Shown here: positions 44,061-55,350 of the stretch, in pieces
Layout: each line of letters opens with the position of its first letter
Numbering within the stretch: position 1 is the first letter of the stretch
NCBI RefSeq assembly: GCF_032884065.1
Contig: NC_088880.1
Location: 22,979,696 to 23,043,695, forward strand
DNA: 64,000 nt
Source of the DNA: Artemia franciscana
Taxonomy: Eukaryota; Arthropoda; Branchiopoda; Anostraca; Artemiidae
Direction of reading: 5' to 3'
Position numbers and translations under genes: made by a program
Notes under the pieces: generated by a model
Database searches by the model: none
Seen by the model: the letters and a program-made list of their open reading frames with translations, nothing else
Told to the model about the DNA's origin: nothing

Positions 44061-44818
44061 CCCCATGTCCATGCTTTGAAATTAGGTATTTAGCTCCGGT
44101 TTTTTAGAATGATATCCCAGCTGGCATTTTAGAGGCTGAACGCATTGGGTCGTTTAAAGTAAAGTTTAAGGAACATTTATTGGGAGAGGGTAGTTAATTT
44201 TTTTTCTATTTAAATTTCGGTATTATTTGTTAGTTGACAGTTTTTTCCGCTTTTTTGTAAAAGATTTTTTTTTTATTGGTTGAAAATTAGAGAAACTCTG
44301 GAAGAAGGGAAGGAAAAATTTAAATATTCCCCTTGCAAAATGAATAGATTAGGGAACATGGGAAGTGTAAATGCTTAAAATCGACATAAAACATCCATGG
44401 TAAAGCAAATTGCACGTTAAATTCAGCTTATTTAATGTTCTATAAAGGGGTAGATAGTACGAATGGCCAAATTTCTGAAAAACATTCAAATGGTCCACCA
44501 TTTTAGCGTGTCCTCTATTTCGATATTGTTTGGTTTATTAGAAAACACCATAAAGGCCAGGAATAGTCTAATATATTTAAGGTTACAAATGTCTAGGAAA
44601 CATTTTTCTCAAGAATGTATTCAAAAATACAAAAAAACAATGTGGTCACTGAAAACTCCCCTTTTTCTGCAAAGCTTGCAATTAGTTGGAGTAACTTCTT
44701 CTGTAAACTCGTTATAACGAACAGGGTGATTCTTCTAGGATTTGCGTTTTGTCTGTTTTAGAATAGCAATTACTCGTCTATGACAAATTTTAAATGCAGG
44801 AAAATTTGCAATTATAGT
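44061..44818. other. LINE tail remainder and spacer
   Basis: 44,051-44,195 completes the older LINE tail. The rest matches 9,421-10,040. Nothing else is recognised. Confidence 0.4.
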
Positions 44819-46321
44819 CAAACAGTTCGTGGTAACGAACTGTAGTTAGGAGCGACCCGGCGCAATAGTAAACGAAACTCTAAAAAACGGAATTTTTATA
44901 ACAATAGTTACATGAAAAGAATTGCATTTTAATGCTAATTTTACATATATAAGTTTCATTAAGTTTAGACTTACCCATCAAAAGTTAGAAGCCTGAGAGC
45001 AGTTGCCTTATTTTAGAAAATAAGGGGGGAATCCTTTAAAAGTCATAGAATCTTAACGAAAATAACATCATCAGATTCAGCATATCAGAGAACCCTACAG
45101 TAGAAGTTTCAAGCTCCTATCTACAAAAATGTGGAATTTTGCATTTTTTGCCACACGACAGATCACGGATGCTTGTTTATTTGTTTGTTTTTTCTTTCTC
45201 CCCAGGGTTGATCGTATCGACCCAGTGGTCCTAAAATGTCCTGAGAGAGCCTATTCTAACGGAAATTAAAAGTTCTAATGCATTTTTCATTGACCAAAAA
45301 AATTGGAGGCGACCTAGGCCCCCTTCCACGCTCATTTTTTCCCAAAGTCACCAGATCAAAAATCTGAGATAGCTATTCATTTCAACATAGTCGAAAGACC
45401 TAATAACTAAGTCTTTGGAGACGATTTACTCCCCCACAGTCCCCGTGGGAGGGGCTGCAAGTTGAAAAAACTTTGACCAGTATTTATATATAGTAATGAT
45501 TATTGGGAAGTGTACAGACGCTTTCAGGGGGATTTTTTTGGTTGAGGAGAGGGGGCTATTCTGGAGGAATTTTCCATTGAGGAATTTGTCATGGGGAAAT
45601 AAAATTTCCATGAAGGGGGCGCAGGATTTTTTAGCATTTTTTAAAAGAACAATGAAAAAACAAATATGAAAAACTTTTTTCATTGAAAGTAATGAGCAGC
45701 TCTAAGCCTTAAAACGAACAAAAATTACTGCGCACATGATGGGCTCATCTTCTCCTAATACCACTATTTACACAAAAGTAATTTTATTGATTTAAACTAT
45801 TAATTCTACGGCCTTTGTGATTCAGGGGTCATTCTTAAAATATTGGGACAAAATTTAAGCTTTAGTGTAAAGAGCGAAGTATTTACGAGGGGGTGAACCC
45901 CCTCGGTGAACCCTTTTAAATAATAAAAAAATTGGAGGGTAACTAGGCCTACTCCCCCGCTCCTTTTTTCTCAGAATCGTCCGATCAAAACTATAAAAAA
46001 GCTATTTAGCCAAAAAAAATTAATATGCAAATTTAATTTTAATTATTCATGTGCGGAGAGCCAAAATCAAAACATGGATTAATTCAAAAACGTTCAGAAA
46101 TTAAACAAAAAAAACAAGTTTTTTTAACTGAAATTAAGTAGCGATATTAAAACTTAAAACGAACAGAAATTACTCCGTCTATGAAAGGGGCTATTCCCTC
46201 CTTAACGCCCCGCTCTTTACGCTAAAGCTTTTTACTGTTTTAAAAAGTAGAGTTGAGAGAAATAGTCAAACTTTAGCGTAAAGAGTGGGACGTTGAAGAG
46301 AGGAAACTCAAGAGTGGGACT
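44819..46321 (+). mobile_element. Element X, copy B1
   Basis: Starts tcaaacagttcgtggtaacg and follows copy A1 (10,041-11,690). It has lost about 110 bp at 45,905 (where ccctcggtgaaccc joins ttttaaataataaa) and about 240 bp at its right end, which joins directly to the inverted-repeat arm. Confidence 0.6.
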
Positions 46322-47735
46322 GTGGGAAACTAAAAGCTCTAGTTCCCTTTTTAAGAGTGGAAATGGATAGAAGGGCAAACAGTCTCCTCTTCCCTTTTTC
46401 TCCCAAATTCTTCAGATTGAATATTTGGGATGATTATTTTGCCCAAAATAAACAAAAGATCACATTATAAAAAATCCAGGGTTGACATAACCCCCGGGTT
46501 GTGTTTCCATACAAGGTTTATATGGATGGGGTGTCCAACAGCTTCAGACTTCAGAGGGGTTGTGACTAAAATTGAAAAGTTCTAGTTCTGTTTTAATAGC
46601 CAAAAGTGATTAAACCACAATAAGACACCTTCTCCCCTACCCCTTTCCCCCCAAGGCATCAAATCAAAATTTTGATATAGCCATTTTTTTCAAAATAGTC
46701 TAAAGGCAAAACCACTATACTTCCGCGGTTCAAGAAAACTTGAAACTCTGGCAATCAAATTGAACACAAATTAACTTTAAAAAATATTATCAAAGAAAAA
46801 TAAAAAACATATTAAACTTATCATCAGCAGAAAGAAAAATCTATAATTTTCAAACTAAAAACAATCAGTAATTACTATTGAAGAATAAATGAAACCCAAA
46901 ACGAAAAGAAATTAAACAAAAAATTATAGCAAACAAACATGCAACATGTACCATCTAAATTAATAAATAAATCTTAAAAAGAAAAAAAAAATCTAAAAAC
47001 GATTAAAACTTAAATTAAAAATGCAAATAAAGCTTAAAGAAACATTTTTGGACTCTAATGTTGTGTGATGTCATAGATGACTAATCGCTATATTAAAAAA
47101 GACGAACAACACGCGAATCCTAGAAGAATCACCAGTTCGTTATAATCACTTTACAGAAGAAGCTACTCCAAATAATTGCAAGCTATGCTCAAAAAGGGGG
47201 GTTTTCAGTGACAATATACACATCAAAGGCATTAAGATGTTATGGCAATTGTCTTCTTCTTTCAGCAATTATATATTGTAATTATATGCGTTTTACTTGT
47301 CATAAATCCCTTCATATGCTAATAATTGTAAAATTATATGAAACAAAAATATTTTGTACAAAATCATTATATAAAAGAAATTATATGTGAACTAGTATAT
47401 TGTAGCTTCAATATTTGTAAAACACAATGTGTGTTTTGAAATTATTTTATCTTAATCTTATTATAATTTCCCCGTGAAGCATAACAAAATCGGTCGCTAG
47501 TGCAAAATCACTCATCGTTTTCTGAAAAGCTGATATGCCCTGAATGATTTTACCATGATTTCAGGTTCTGCTTTCACTTTCGTAGTTGTCGTTCCAATTT
47601 AATCAAACAGATTTTCATAGCGAACTGTTGGCATGGAGTGACCTGACTTTAGTTGAACAAGGGCACTGTTTCAACAGAGTTGCCAACAGCTGTACAATTA
47701 TAACACTTTGGTATATTCCACCTCTAATGATACAT
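46322..47735 (-). repeat. Right arm of the long inverted repeat, inner and middle part, unit B
   Basis: Better preserved than in A because it lacks the palindromic MITE. Its reverse complement runs without break through the sequence corresponding to 41,995 back to about 38,180, including gaaacagtgcccttgttcaac, the third unoccupied hAT site. Short frames at 47,208 and 47,586 are not conserved. Confidence 0.75.
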
Positions 47736-48889
47736 TCTTTAAATCTTAGCAAGAAAAATAAAGATATCATCTTGTGCCTGCACAAATTGTCATGACTGAT
47801 GCATATGTGTATTCAGGTCTATTTTACAATGTAACTAATTGCTTACACAAAAACTGAAACATAGCCTATGCATAAATCTGGATACCTCATGTCAAACACT
47901 GGATAGCTGTTGGTGCCCTAACCCTGACCTACCTCACTGCCGATGAATTATGATTGGCTGGTTTCTGAGCTTAACTCAAATCATCAATAAGATATGGCTA
48001 TTCAGGTCCAATTTAAAAATGTAACTAATTTCTAACACAAATACCGAAACAATGGAGTTAATATAACCTAAGTAACATTGGTCATGTTTTAAGGTGGCTT
48101 TTCAATTGAAAATAGCAAGATAATTTGTCTTCGGATGAGTTTTTGTGAGGGGGTGGGTCTCTAACTCCCGAATTGAGGAAAGCCTATGTCAAATGCTGGG
48201 TATATCTATCGTCTATGCCAAATGCTGGATAACAGGACCCAAATAAAATGTTGATGATTTGATTGAAGCTCACCGTTTTCCGTTTTTTTTGTGAATTCAT
48301 GATGAAAATGCTGATCCTACCTCATTTATCTGCTTGTGCTGAGAGGACTTTTTTCTGCTGTCAATCTCAACAGCACCAAGTTGAGAAACGAACTCGGCTT
48401 TACTACCCTGAATGCTCTTCTGGGCACTAAGAGAGTTGTTACCAAGGACTGGAAGCCCAATGAGCACGGTGACGCACCCTAACTGGAGAAGTACTGGAAG
48501 AGAATATAAGAAATTCCTGCTGCAAGTAACGTTACAGTTTCTGACTCAGATGATGACCTTTAGTGCCATATAGGCTATCGATTGCACTTTATCGATTGCC
48601 CTTTGGTCTCTCCGCGTTTTGCTTGCAGTTCTTGTTTCTCGTTTTTTAGTATGTTTTTTTTTATCTGGAATAAGTCAAAATTTCACAAATGTACTTAATT
48701 GGTTGTGTTTTGTATGTTATACTTAAATTTGAGCTAATATTTGGAAATGTCAGTTCAGTTATGAAGATACAAAACCTAGGTTGTTGATTGTTTGTTATTG
48801 AATAGAAATTCTACTATTTGCAGGAGTGACGTTAAAATGGTCTCCACAGAAGAAAGGAGATCTCCCAAATATATTTGAAAGAAGATATC
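47736..48889. other. Block interrupting the right arm, with hAT remnant
   Basis: Corresponds to 14,800-15,955 in A. Contains repeated catgtcaaacactggatagc-like words at 47,890, 48,185 and 48,215. Apart from the hAT remnant no gene is seen. Confidence 0.45.
48290..48481 (+). pseudogene. hAT transposase C-terminal remnant, paralogue
   Basis: Same broken frame as 15,345-15,541, including the one-base frame change after CAERTF, so the damage predates the duplication. IKLRN-type and TLNALLGTK words are preserved with a Gly/Ala-Thr difference near the end. Confidence 0.6.
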
Positions 48890-49183
48890 TGATACTTTGT
48901 GTATTTACTTTGGTATTTGTTAAAGAAATCTCTATACCTTTGTAGGCCACAGTGGTTCAATTGATCTATTTCGTTACATTTTACCTATACCCATTGTTGT
49001 CAGGTTTTCGGCACAAAACACACTGAGTAAAATTTTACTAAACTTAGTAAAAATGGAGTCAAGTTAGTACATTCTGGTCGAATTTAATATATTTTTGAAA
49101 ATTAGGAAGTTTAAAATAAATTTACAAGAAATATGAGGAATAATGTTCAGCGATTTTTGGGCCTAGTTTCATGCTGTTGAACC
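48890..49183 (-). repeat. Right arm of the long inverted repeat, outer end, unit B
   Basis: Reverse complement of 37,876-38,165: ctgttgaac at 49,175-49,183 mirrors gttcaacag at the left boundary. Confidence 0.75.
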
Positions 49184-49322
49184 CTGGGTATAAACGCTGA
49201 TTGCGTTTATTACCAGGAATAGGCAGCTCCAAAAGGAGCTTGACCCTTAAAAAATGACTTTAAGGGTTACAAAAAACTAGCTTGAGACTTTTTTATACAG
49301 TATTTTTTTTTCAAGAAACGGA

Positions 49323-49604
49323 ATGAAGGTTCAGTTGATTTCGTCCGTCTTAGTTAATAGAAGATGTTTTGTGGGGACGAAATATGTTGTCAAACCTATG
49401 TTCCACCAGCATCCATCTTTCAGAGGAATACTTCGATGCAAAAGCTTGAGTAAAGCACCTAATCAAGTCACGTCCAAGAAGCGGTATTTGAAATTTTGGA
49501 GGAGATCTTTGACATTCCTTAAGTTCCTTTTCGAAAACTTTGACATAGATACTCAGCAAATGGAGAATAAAGTATTAAAAAGGAAGAACTCGAAAGCTTC
49601 CTAG
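49323..49604 (+). CDS. Uncharacterised 93-codon open frame, paralogue of 16,378
   Basis: Starts MKVQLISSVLVNRRCF and ends like its paralogue. About five amino-acid changes against three silent ones argue against selection on a protein. Reported because the frame is kept in both units. Basic, no signal peptide or domain. Confidence 0.2.
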   Translation: MKVQLISSVLVNRRCFVGTKYVVKPMFHQHPSFRGILRCKSLSKAPNQVTSKKRYLKFWRRSLTFLKFLFENFDIDTQQMENKVLKRKNSKAS

Positions 49605-50513
49605 ATACAGGCTCGCAAGTTCAATATTGAGATCGATAAACGGACAATTTTATAATGGGGACTAAGGATAGCTTCTATAAATCAGAGACAAGCAGGCTTC
49701 GCTCATTGCTGCTCAAAAACAATATCAGCTGTTTGTACTGCATGTCAGGTGGTGACATACCTAGGTGAATGCATAAACTAGAAGCTAGCTCATAAATTTA
49801 CAGAAACAAAAATGTTTCTGCTACACTGGACAACTGCATTTTGAATATAACAAAAATATATATTTGGTTCACCATGACAATACAGTCAAGACTTTGTTTT
49901 CATAAAAATAAAATGAAAATTGTTTTTTTTTTTAAGAGAGATTCCATTACAGGTAAATCTGTGCTTTCAAGGAGAAAATTGTTTATTCAATTTTTTTACT
50001 TACAAGCAACTTAAAATATAGTCTTAGTTACTTTCACTAACTTTGTGCTGGTAAAAATAAAGACATTTGGGTCCTTTCTTCCCCAGAGGCATAAGTAATA
50101 GACTATTCCAATATGCTGTACAAAACGGCTACCTCAAAATTTGTACTGGATGTGTTTGAGGAAACAAAGGACGTGTGGGGTGCGTACCCTTCAATCACTT
50201 TTGTCCCTGAAAAGGGGCACAAGTATTTTTAACTTCAAATCGAATGAGCTCTCTCCGAAGTTTCTATGACGACTCCTTCCATAAGTAGTGCCTTGGTAAG
50301 AATAAAATTGCATAGAGCCCACTTCATTCTTTACTTAGGCAGCACTATTGTTCTATGATATAATTTAGACTCTTGCTGTGCTTAATGTCAACAACCCTGT
50401 GAGTAGTAACAACATTCTAAATCCCATGACGGCTATAGGGGTATGCTATTGGAGCTAATAGCCCCCAAAGACGTTATTACGTTCATCTGGGTCTTACATA
50501 AAACTATAGTATA
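49605..50513. other. Non-coding, as 16,660-17,580
   Basis: Nearly identical to unit A; the poly-T run is shortened to about 11. A monomer-like fragment lies at about 50,180-50,290. Nothing else seen. Confidence 0.4.
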
Positions 50514-50576
50514 CTAGCTGTTGGGGTGGCGCTTCGCGCCACCCCAACACCTAGTTGGTGGGGCGCTTCGCGCCCC
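50514..50576 (-). other. Two tandem Helitron 3' terminal modules (hairpin + CTAG)
   Basis: Module 1: stem gttggggtggcgc / gcgccaccccaac (50,520-50,532 with 50,536-50,548, loop ttc), followed on the minus strand by AG-CTAG (50,514-50,517). Module 2: stem ggggcgc / gcgcccc (50,560-50,566 with 50,570-50,576, the same loop), followed on the minus strand by accaa-CTAG (50,551-50,554). Each module has the layout of a complete Helitron terminator. Confidence 0.75.
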
Positions 50577-50661
50577 CTCCCCCAAGCCCCCCTGCGCGCG
50601 TAAGTCGTTACGCGCCATATTAGTTACGCGCCATTGTAGTTGTGTCCCTATGTCCCACCTG

Positions 50662-50813
<152 letters not shown>

Positions 50814-50814
50814 T

Positions 50815-51003
50815 TTAACTACGTAAAACTTGCGAATATACAACATTCTTTGCTGTCCCATTGTCTGTGCATATAAATAGATTGTCAGGTTTACCGACTC
50901 TTGATCATGCAACATATAATGGTCCATGGGAAAACAATCCGTATTCAGATCTATACCTCATGATTCTAATGATTGCCCTTGAGCTTTGTTGATGGTGATT
51001 GCT
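50815..51003 (-). pseudogene. Helitron PIF1-like helicase C-terminus, broken
   Basis: The minus-strand translation, with one frame change and two stops, reads [49 protein letters not shown] and SQVLRS then stop (50,815-50,817). TINKAQGQS is the last helicase motif of the PIF1 family (T-x-x-K-A-Q-G-Q) and LYVA-x-SRV the following conserved block. This copy retains more of the helicase than the plus-strand relative at 27,505. Everything N-terminal of this motif has been replaced by minisatellite. Confidence 0.75.
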
Positions 51004-51009
51004 ATTCGA

Positions 51010-51525
51010 CCATTCCCTGTGTCGCCGTCGTCATTTATATATCCCCCTGTGCCCCCGGCATCCCCTTTGTAGTTGTGTCCCTGTGTCCCGGTCGTCATTT
51101 ATATTCCCTGTGTCCCGGTCGTCATTTGTGTCCCGGTGTCCCAGTCTGTGATTTCTCTTTGAGTGTCCTGGTGTCCCAGTCTGTGATTTCTGTTTGAATG
51201 TCCCGGGCGACATTTATATTCCTTGTGTCCCGGTCGTCATTTGTGTCCCGGTGTCCCGGTCTGTATATACATTCGTTTTTAAATTGGTCTTTTTTTTAGT
51301 TTTTATAGTTTTTTTAGTTATACCTCATGATTCTAATGATTGCCCATGAGCTTTGTTGATGGTGATTGCTAATCGAACATTCCCTGTGTCCCTGTCGTCA
51401 TTTATATATCCCCCTGTGCCCCCCGGCGTCCCTGTTGTAGTTGTGTCCCTGTGTCCCGGTCGTCATTTATATTCCCTGTGTCCCGGTCGTCATTTGTATC
51501 CCGGTCTGTATATACATTCGTTTTT
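51010..51525 (-). repeat. Minisatellite of the B Helitron, in two blocks
   Basis: Units cggtcgtcatttatattccc and cggtcgtcatttgtgtcc (reverse complements of those at 27,108-27,500) fill 51,010-51,260 and 51,372-51,525. Between them a second copy of the helicase junction (cctcatgattctaatgattg, 51,323-51,370) shows that about 365 bp were tandemly duplicated. Confidence 0.8.
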
Positions 51526-51669
51526 TTAATTTTGTTTTTCTCCTTTATTTTTCATTTATTTTCCTTTTTTATTTTTTTTCTTTTTTTTTTTTTTAGTTTT
51601 TTAGCTTTTTTAGTTTTTTTTATTAGTTTTTAATTTTTTTTTCTTTTTAGTTTTTTTGTAGTTTTTACA
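51526..51669. repeat. T-rich low-complexity tract
   Basis: Runs of tttttagtttttt and ttttctttttt; reverse complement of the A-rich tract that follows the N-terminal frame at 27,030-27,095. Marks the surviving 5' side of this Helitron copy. Confidence 0.75.
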
Positions 51670-51909
51670 TAAATTTCCCTTGTTGTTCAACCCTAAGGAC
51701 GGTAATTTTCCTGTATAGGGGTTTTGGACAAGACGGTTCTAATAGTGTGCTTTGTTTTTTATCTGATTCTAGTTTTAGGAGTTAAGGACTGTTTCATTTT
51801 TTTACTATGGGGTGTGATAAAAAAGCAGCTTTTCGTGAAAAATTGAATGCACTTTAATGCTGTAAAGAAAAAGGAAAAAAACTTTACGTGTGCTGACTAA
51901 TGGTCGGCG

Positions 51910-52182
51910 TTGCAAAGGTACCAATCTCCTGATTCCCTTCTCCATCCGGGAGTGCAGTATGTGGCTGGGGGTAAATCATCCGATGCTTCCCTCGTTGTTC
52001 TCCCAGATTTCTCCATGTACCCATTTAGAGCTAGATGCTATAAAGACGATATTATAAAAAAAGCAAGTATATATAAGCATTACTTTTCCTACGAATCGTC
52101 ACAGAGCTCTCTAAGATATTCAGGTGCATCGAGGGATAAAAAAGACACGTCAATGATAACCATAATTTTTGCTAAACCATGA
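51910..52182 (+). other. Short open segment, paralogue of 18,240
   Basis: Reads RYQSPDSLLHPGVQYVAGG and then SSDASLVVLPDF. The frame after KDDIIKK differs from A because of one extra A. Probably not coding. Confidence 0.15.
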
Positions 52183-52882
52183 TTTTGTTCAATTTTTAAG
52201 ATAGATGGCTTGAAACCGTTTGTCACCGTTCTCACGAGTTTCAAGCTCTTTTTAGGAATTTCCATAAATTTGTTTTCGTCATTATTTTACTTTAAAAGTT
52301 AACACGGATAATAGCTACCATTCATGAACTAGTGTCAAATGGCAATTCTTCTACATTTAATAATTTATTTTAAAATATTTTTTCATTTTTTGGTTACTTT
52401 AGACTGTGGTTCGCTCTTTACTTGGTTGCAGGTCTTGCTGTCATCATGTATACACCACAATTATCACAATCATCCTCGTGACTTCAGTCAGTCGTTTTAA
52501 AGACAACATATGTTTTAATCAGAAGCATGAACAATACGTTGTAGGGTGACTACAGAAAAATTTCTAAAGGGGAGGGGAAGAGCTACATAAATTCAACAAA
52601 GGGACAAGAGCTAATATTTGACAAAAGACTTCTTTGTCTGGAAAGCATCATATATTTTGTCAATGCTTCAAGAATTTTTTTTTTTAATTTGCAGTCTTCT
52701 AGGGAGGAGACGGGTGGCTGAATAAAGCCATAAATAAAATCATGCATCGACGAAAGTAAATAAGATTGTTTTCAGTAAAATGAGTAAATTTTATTTGTAA
52801 ACGTAGCGTCAATCAGAAAAGAAAAGAAAAAATGCAGTAGCCTTGATGTTATATTTTTTGCTGTAGTATCACTGACAATTAT
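52183..52882. other. Non-coding spacer as 18,444-19,219
   Basis: Closely matches unit A with small indels. If the minus-strand gene is real, 52,790-52,882 would be its 3' UTR; an AATAAA-like word is not obvious directly downstream. Confidence 0.35.
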
Positions 52883-53026
52883 CTATGTTCCAACAGTTGC
52901 TCCTGCAGAAGAAGCAAAGCTAGTGTCTATATCTAGTTCATCATCTTCATCTTCACGTGAGTCAGACTCGTCGTCATCATGGGCTTCGTCTTCAAGATCA
53001 AACTCAGATTCATCATAGTCATTCGG
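52883..53026 (-). CDS. Putative terminal exon of the host gene, unit B
   Basis: 48 codons in phase 0 after a pyrimidine-rich acceptor (tcctttcttttcttgtag), from PNDYDESEFDLED to SSAGATVGT and TAG. It is identical to the unit A exon except Val to Asp in the acidic stretch and one silent change. It would join the exon at 59,956-60,015 across an intron of 6.9 kb that contains a LINE fragment, the satellite and element X. Unknown function. Confidence 0.5.
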   Translation of the reverse strand, partial: PNDYDESEFDLEDEAHDDDESDSREDEDDELDIDTSFASSAGATVGT

Positions 53027-53337
53027 CTACAAGAAAAGAAAGGATGACAAAGGTTTTACACTTGTAATATACAAAAATTTCTTATAAAAAAAGGACAGAA
53101 ATATAGGCGAAATAAAGTAAAACAATGCTTTATTCCAGAAGTCTGTATTGATTAAGGTTACGTTAAAAAGTCGACATGATTTTCGTCCAAAGGTTCTTAG
53201 ATAAAGCAAGGTATAAATATCAGATTAAACGAAAAGGACAAAAGGTAGGAAATGAAAAGTTAGAAAATTATACTAAATTCTGTAAAACCATCGATAAATT
53301 TGCGTGCTTATGCTACGAATGAAGAAAATACAAAATT

Positions 53338-53544
53338 TAAGAGTAGTTATGAAATAACATTCTATATTACGTCGCACATATAAATTTTAAAATTTAAATT
53401 TTTCTATTTGAACATTTAAAAGAACAAGAAAAAAACCTCTAATTTAGGTAACTTGTACCCAAGTGTGATCACTTTAAAAAATGTGTAACTTTTCGTAAGC
53501 TAAGAGATATGTTAAATAATTGTGGTCTAGTCTTGAAATAATAA
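53338..53544. other. B-only sequence left of the LINE fragment
   Basis: AT-rich; absent from A, where bases equivalent to 53,337 join the satellite at an aatttaaga word. No feature recognised. Confidence 0.4.
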
Positions 53545-54398
53545 TGTGCCAATGTAGATGATCTGTCCATAGTGCTCACTTACCTGGTCGAAAACACTAT
53601 CATAACAAAGCAGTTTTCAGACCAGTTATTTGATCAGCTAAAGACCGAATGCTCAAGTCATGATCTTACCATTAACGTAGCCAAGTCGAAGATAATTCGT
53701 TTCAACCCTCTGAAGCGGAATATAGATATGCCTCTAGTCCCTTTCCCGATTGTGAACGAAATAAAAATCTTAGGAGTAACTTTCACTAGTGACTGTAGTT
53801 TCAGTGCCCATATTAATTCAACCGTCCACAAGGCTAATGCAAGCCTTCAGACACTTACCAAAATGAGGCGTTTTGGGTGTGATACTAAAAGCCTTCTCCA
53901 TGCCTACATGTGTTATGTTCGCCCGTTGCTCGAGTACGCATGCCCGGTGTGGGGTCCATCTGCTATCCGCACAGCGTACCTATTACGCGACATAGAGTGT
54001 GTCCAGAAAAGAGCAACAAGGATTATACTCCGAGACCGTGGCATACCCTACGATCAAGCCCTCGCTAGATTAAATTTATCTCCACTTAAAGTCCGGCTGG
54101 AACACCTTATTCACCAATTTGGAAAATTCATCCTAGCCAATAAGAGCCACCGATCTTTACTACCCAAACCAGCCCCTCCCAATAGCCGAACTCGATTACG
54201 AAATAAACTTGTACCCCCTAAAGTACGAACCAATCGATACGCAAACTCATTTGTGCCTTTTTTCACATCAGTTTTTAATGCTGAGTTGTAGTGTGTGATT
54301 TTTGTTTAAATGTATGATTTTTGTGAAAAAACTGAATTTAGCTCTATGCTACGATAGTTTTTAAATATACCGATCTCTCTCTCTCTCTCTCTCTCTCA
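53545..54398 (+). pseudogene. Jockey/CR1-type LINE, C-terminal third, still open
   Basis: The frame enters with VDDLSIV, a degenerate form of the catalytic YADD block, and runs 239 codons from 53,572 to a stop at 54,291. Thumb and C-terminal landmarks are present: KSKIIRFNPLKRN, EIKILGVTFTSD, YVRPLLEYACPVWGPS, IECVQKRATRIILRDRG and YDQALARLNLSPLKVRLE. No RNase H follows. The endonuclease and most of the RT are missing, so this is a 5'-truncated copy whose remaining frame has not yet decayed, implying a fairly recent insertion. The 3' end is a short spacer and a (CT)n tract. It is present only in unit B. Different family from the RTE-like LINE and from the 24.8-kb fragment. Confidence 0.8.
54372..54398. 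repeat. (CT)n microsatellite at the LINE 3' end
   Basis: About 12 CT repeats just after the LINE 3' region; may be its microsatellite tail. Confidence 0.9.
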
Positions 54399-54399
54399 A

Positions 54400-54655
54400 T
54401 GTCCACACCAAAGATCTCACTAGGAATCATGTTCAAATTTAGTACCATTAAATGACGAAAAATTTTCAGAAAAGCGCTCAGAATTAAACTGAGTCTTCAT
54501 TCAACTGATTCAGCGGATTAAAAGTAGATTTTCACTTTTAAGTTGAGCAGAAAACGAATGATCATGGAAGTTCATTGGTCTCACAGCCCGGTGAAATGAC
54601 TGCAACCACAATAGAGAAAACCTGAGTCCAACTTTCTAGAATTTAAAAAAGCTAT
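54400..54655. other. B-only spacer between the LINE and the satellite
   Basis: Unique sequence with no recognised feature. Confidence 0.35.
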
Positions 54656-55350
54656 GTACTATCTCAGTCAAAAGTTTGTTCCAAATTTACACTTGAAAAG
54701 CAAGAGACATATCAACCCTGTAGTGCCTTTAGATCCTTTCAATTTCAAGTACAGTATTTTAGTCCCGGTGTCTTTAGGTTAAAACTTTGCCACAACTACC
54801 ATATGTTCTGGTATAACGTCATCTCAGTTAAGTGTGTTCCAAATATACACTTAAAGACTGGGAGGCATCTTAGCCCCGTAACGACCATGAATCCCTTTAC
54901 TCATTTTAGGTTTATACTTTGCCACATTTAGCACCTGGTCAAGTACAACATCATCTCTGTCAAATTTGTTCCGAATTTACACTTGAAGAGTGGGAAGCAC
55001 ATTAATCCCGTAACGATCATGCATCTTTTCCTTTAAAAATTCAAGTATTTAGTCCCCTTGACTTTAGGTTGAAACTTTGCTACAGCTAGCAACTGGTCAA
55101 GTACAACATTATGTTATCTCAGTTAAGTGTGTTCCAAATATACACTTGAAGTGTGGGAAGCATCTTAACCCCGTGACGCCCATAAATAATTTCCTTCAAA
55201 AATTCAAGTATTTAGTCCCACTGATTTTAGTTTAAAACTTTGCCATAGCTAGCAACTATTCAAGTACATCGTCATCTCAGTTAACTGAGTTCCCAGTTTA
55301 CACTTGCAGAGTGGGAGGCATATTAATCCCGTAACGCCCATGCATCATTC
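54656..55350. repeat. ~160-bp satellite, units 1-5 (unit B)
   Basis: Begins with a diverged unit (cttgaaaagcaagagacata) missing from A, then follows A but lacks one internal unit that A has near 20,138. Confidence 0.85.

Noticed and set aside
50520-50576. GC-rich hairpins as bacterial-type transcription terminators
   Set aside because: The CTAG-T junction and the nearby Helitron helicase tail identify them as Helitron 3' structures.
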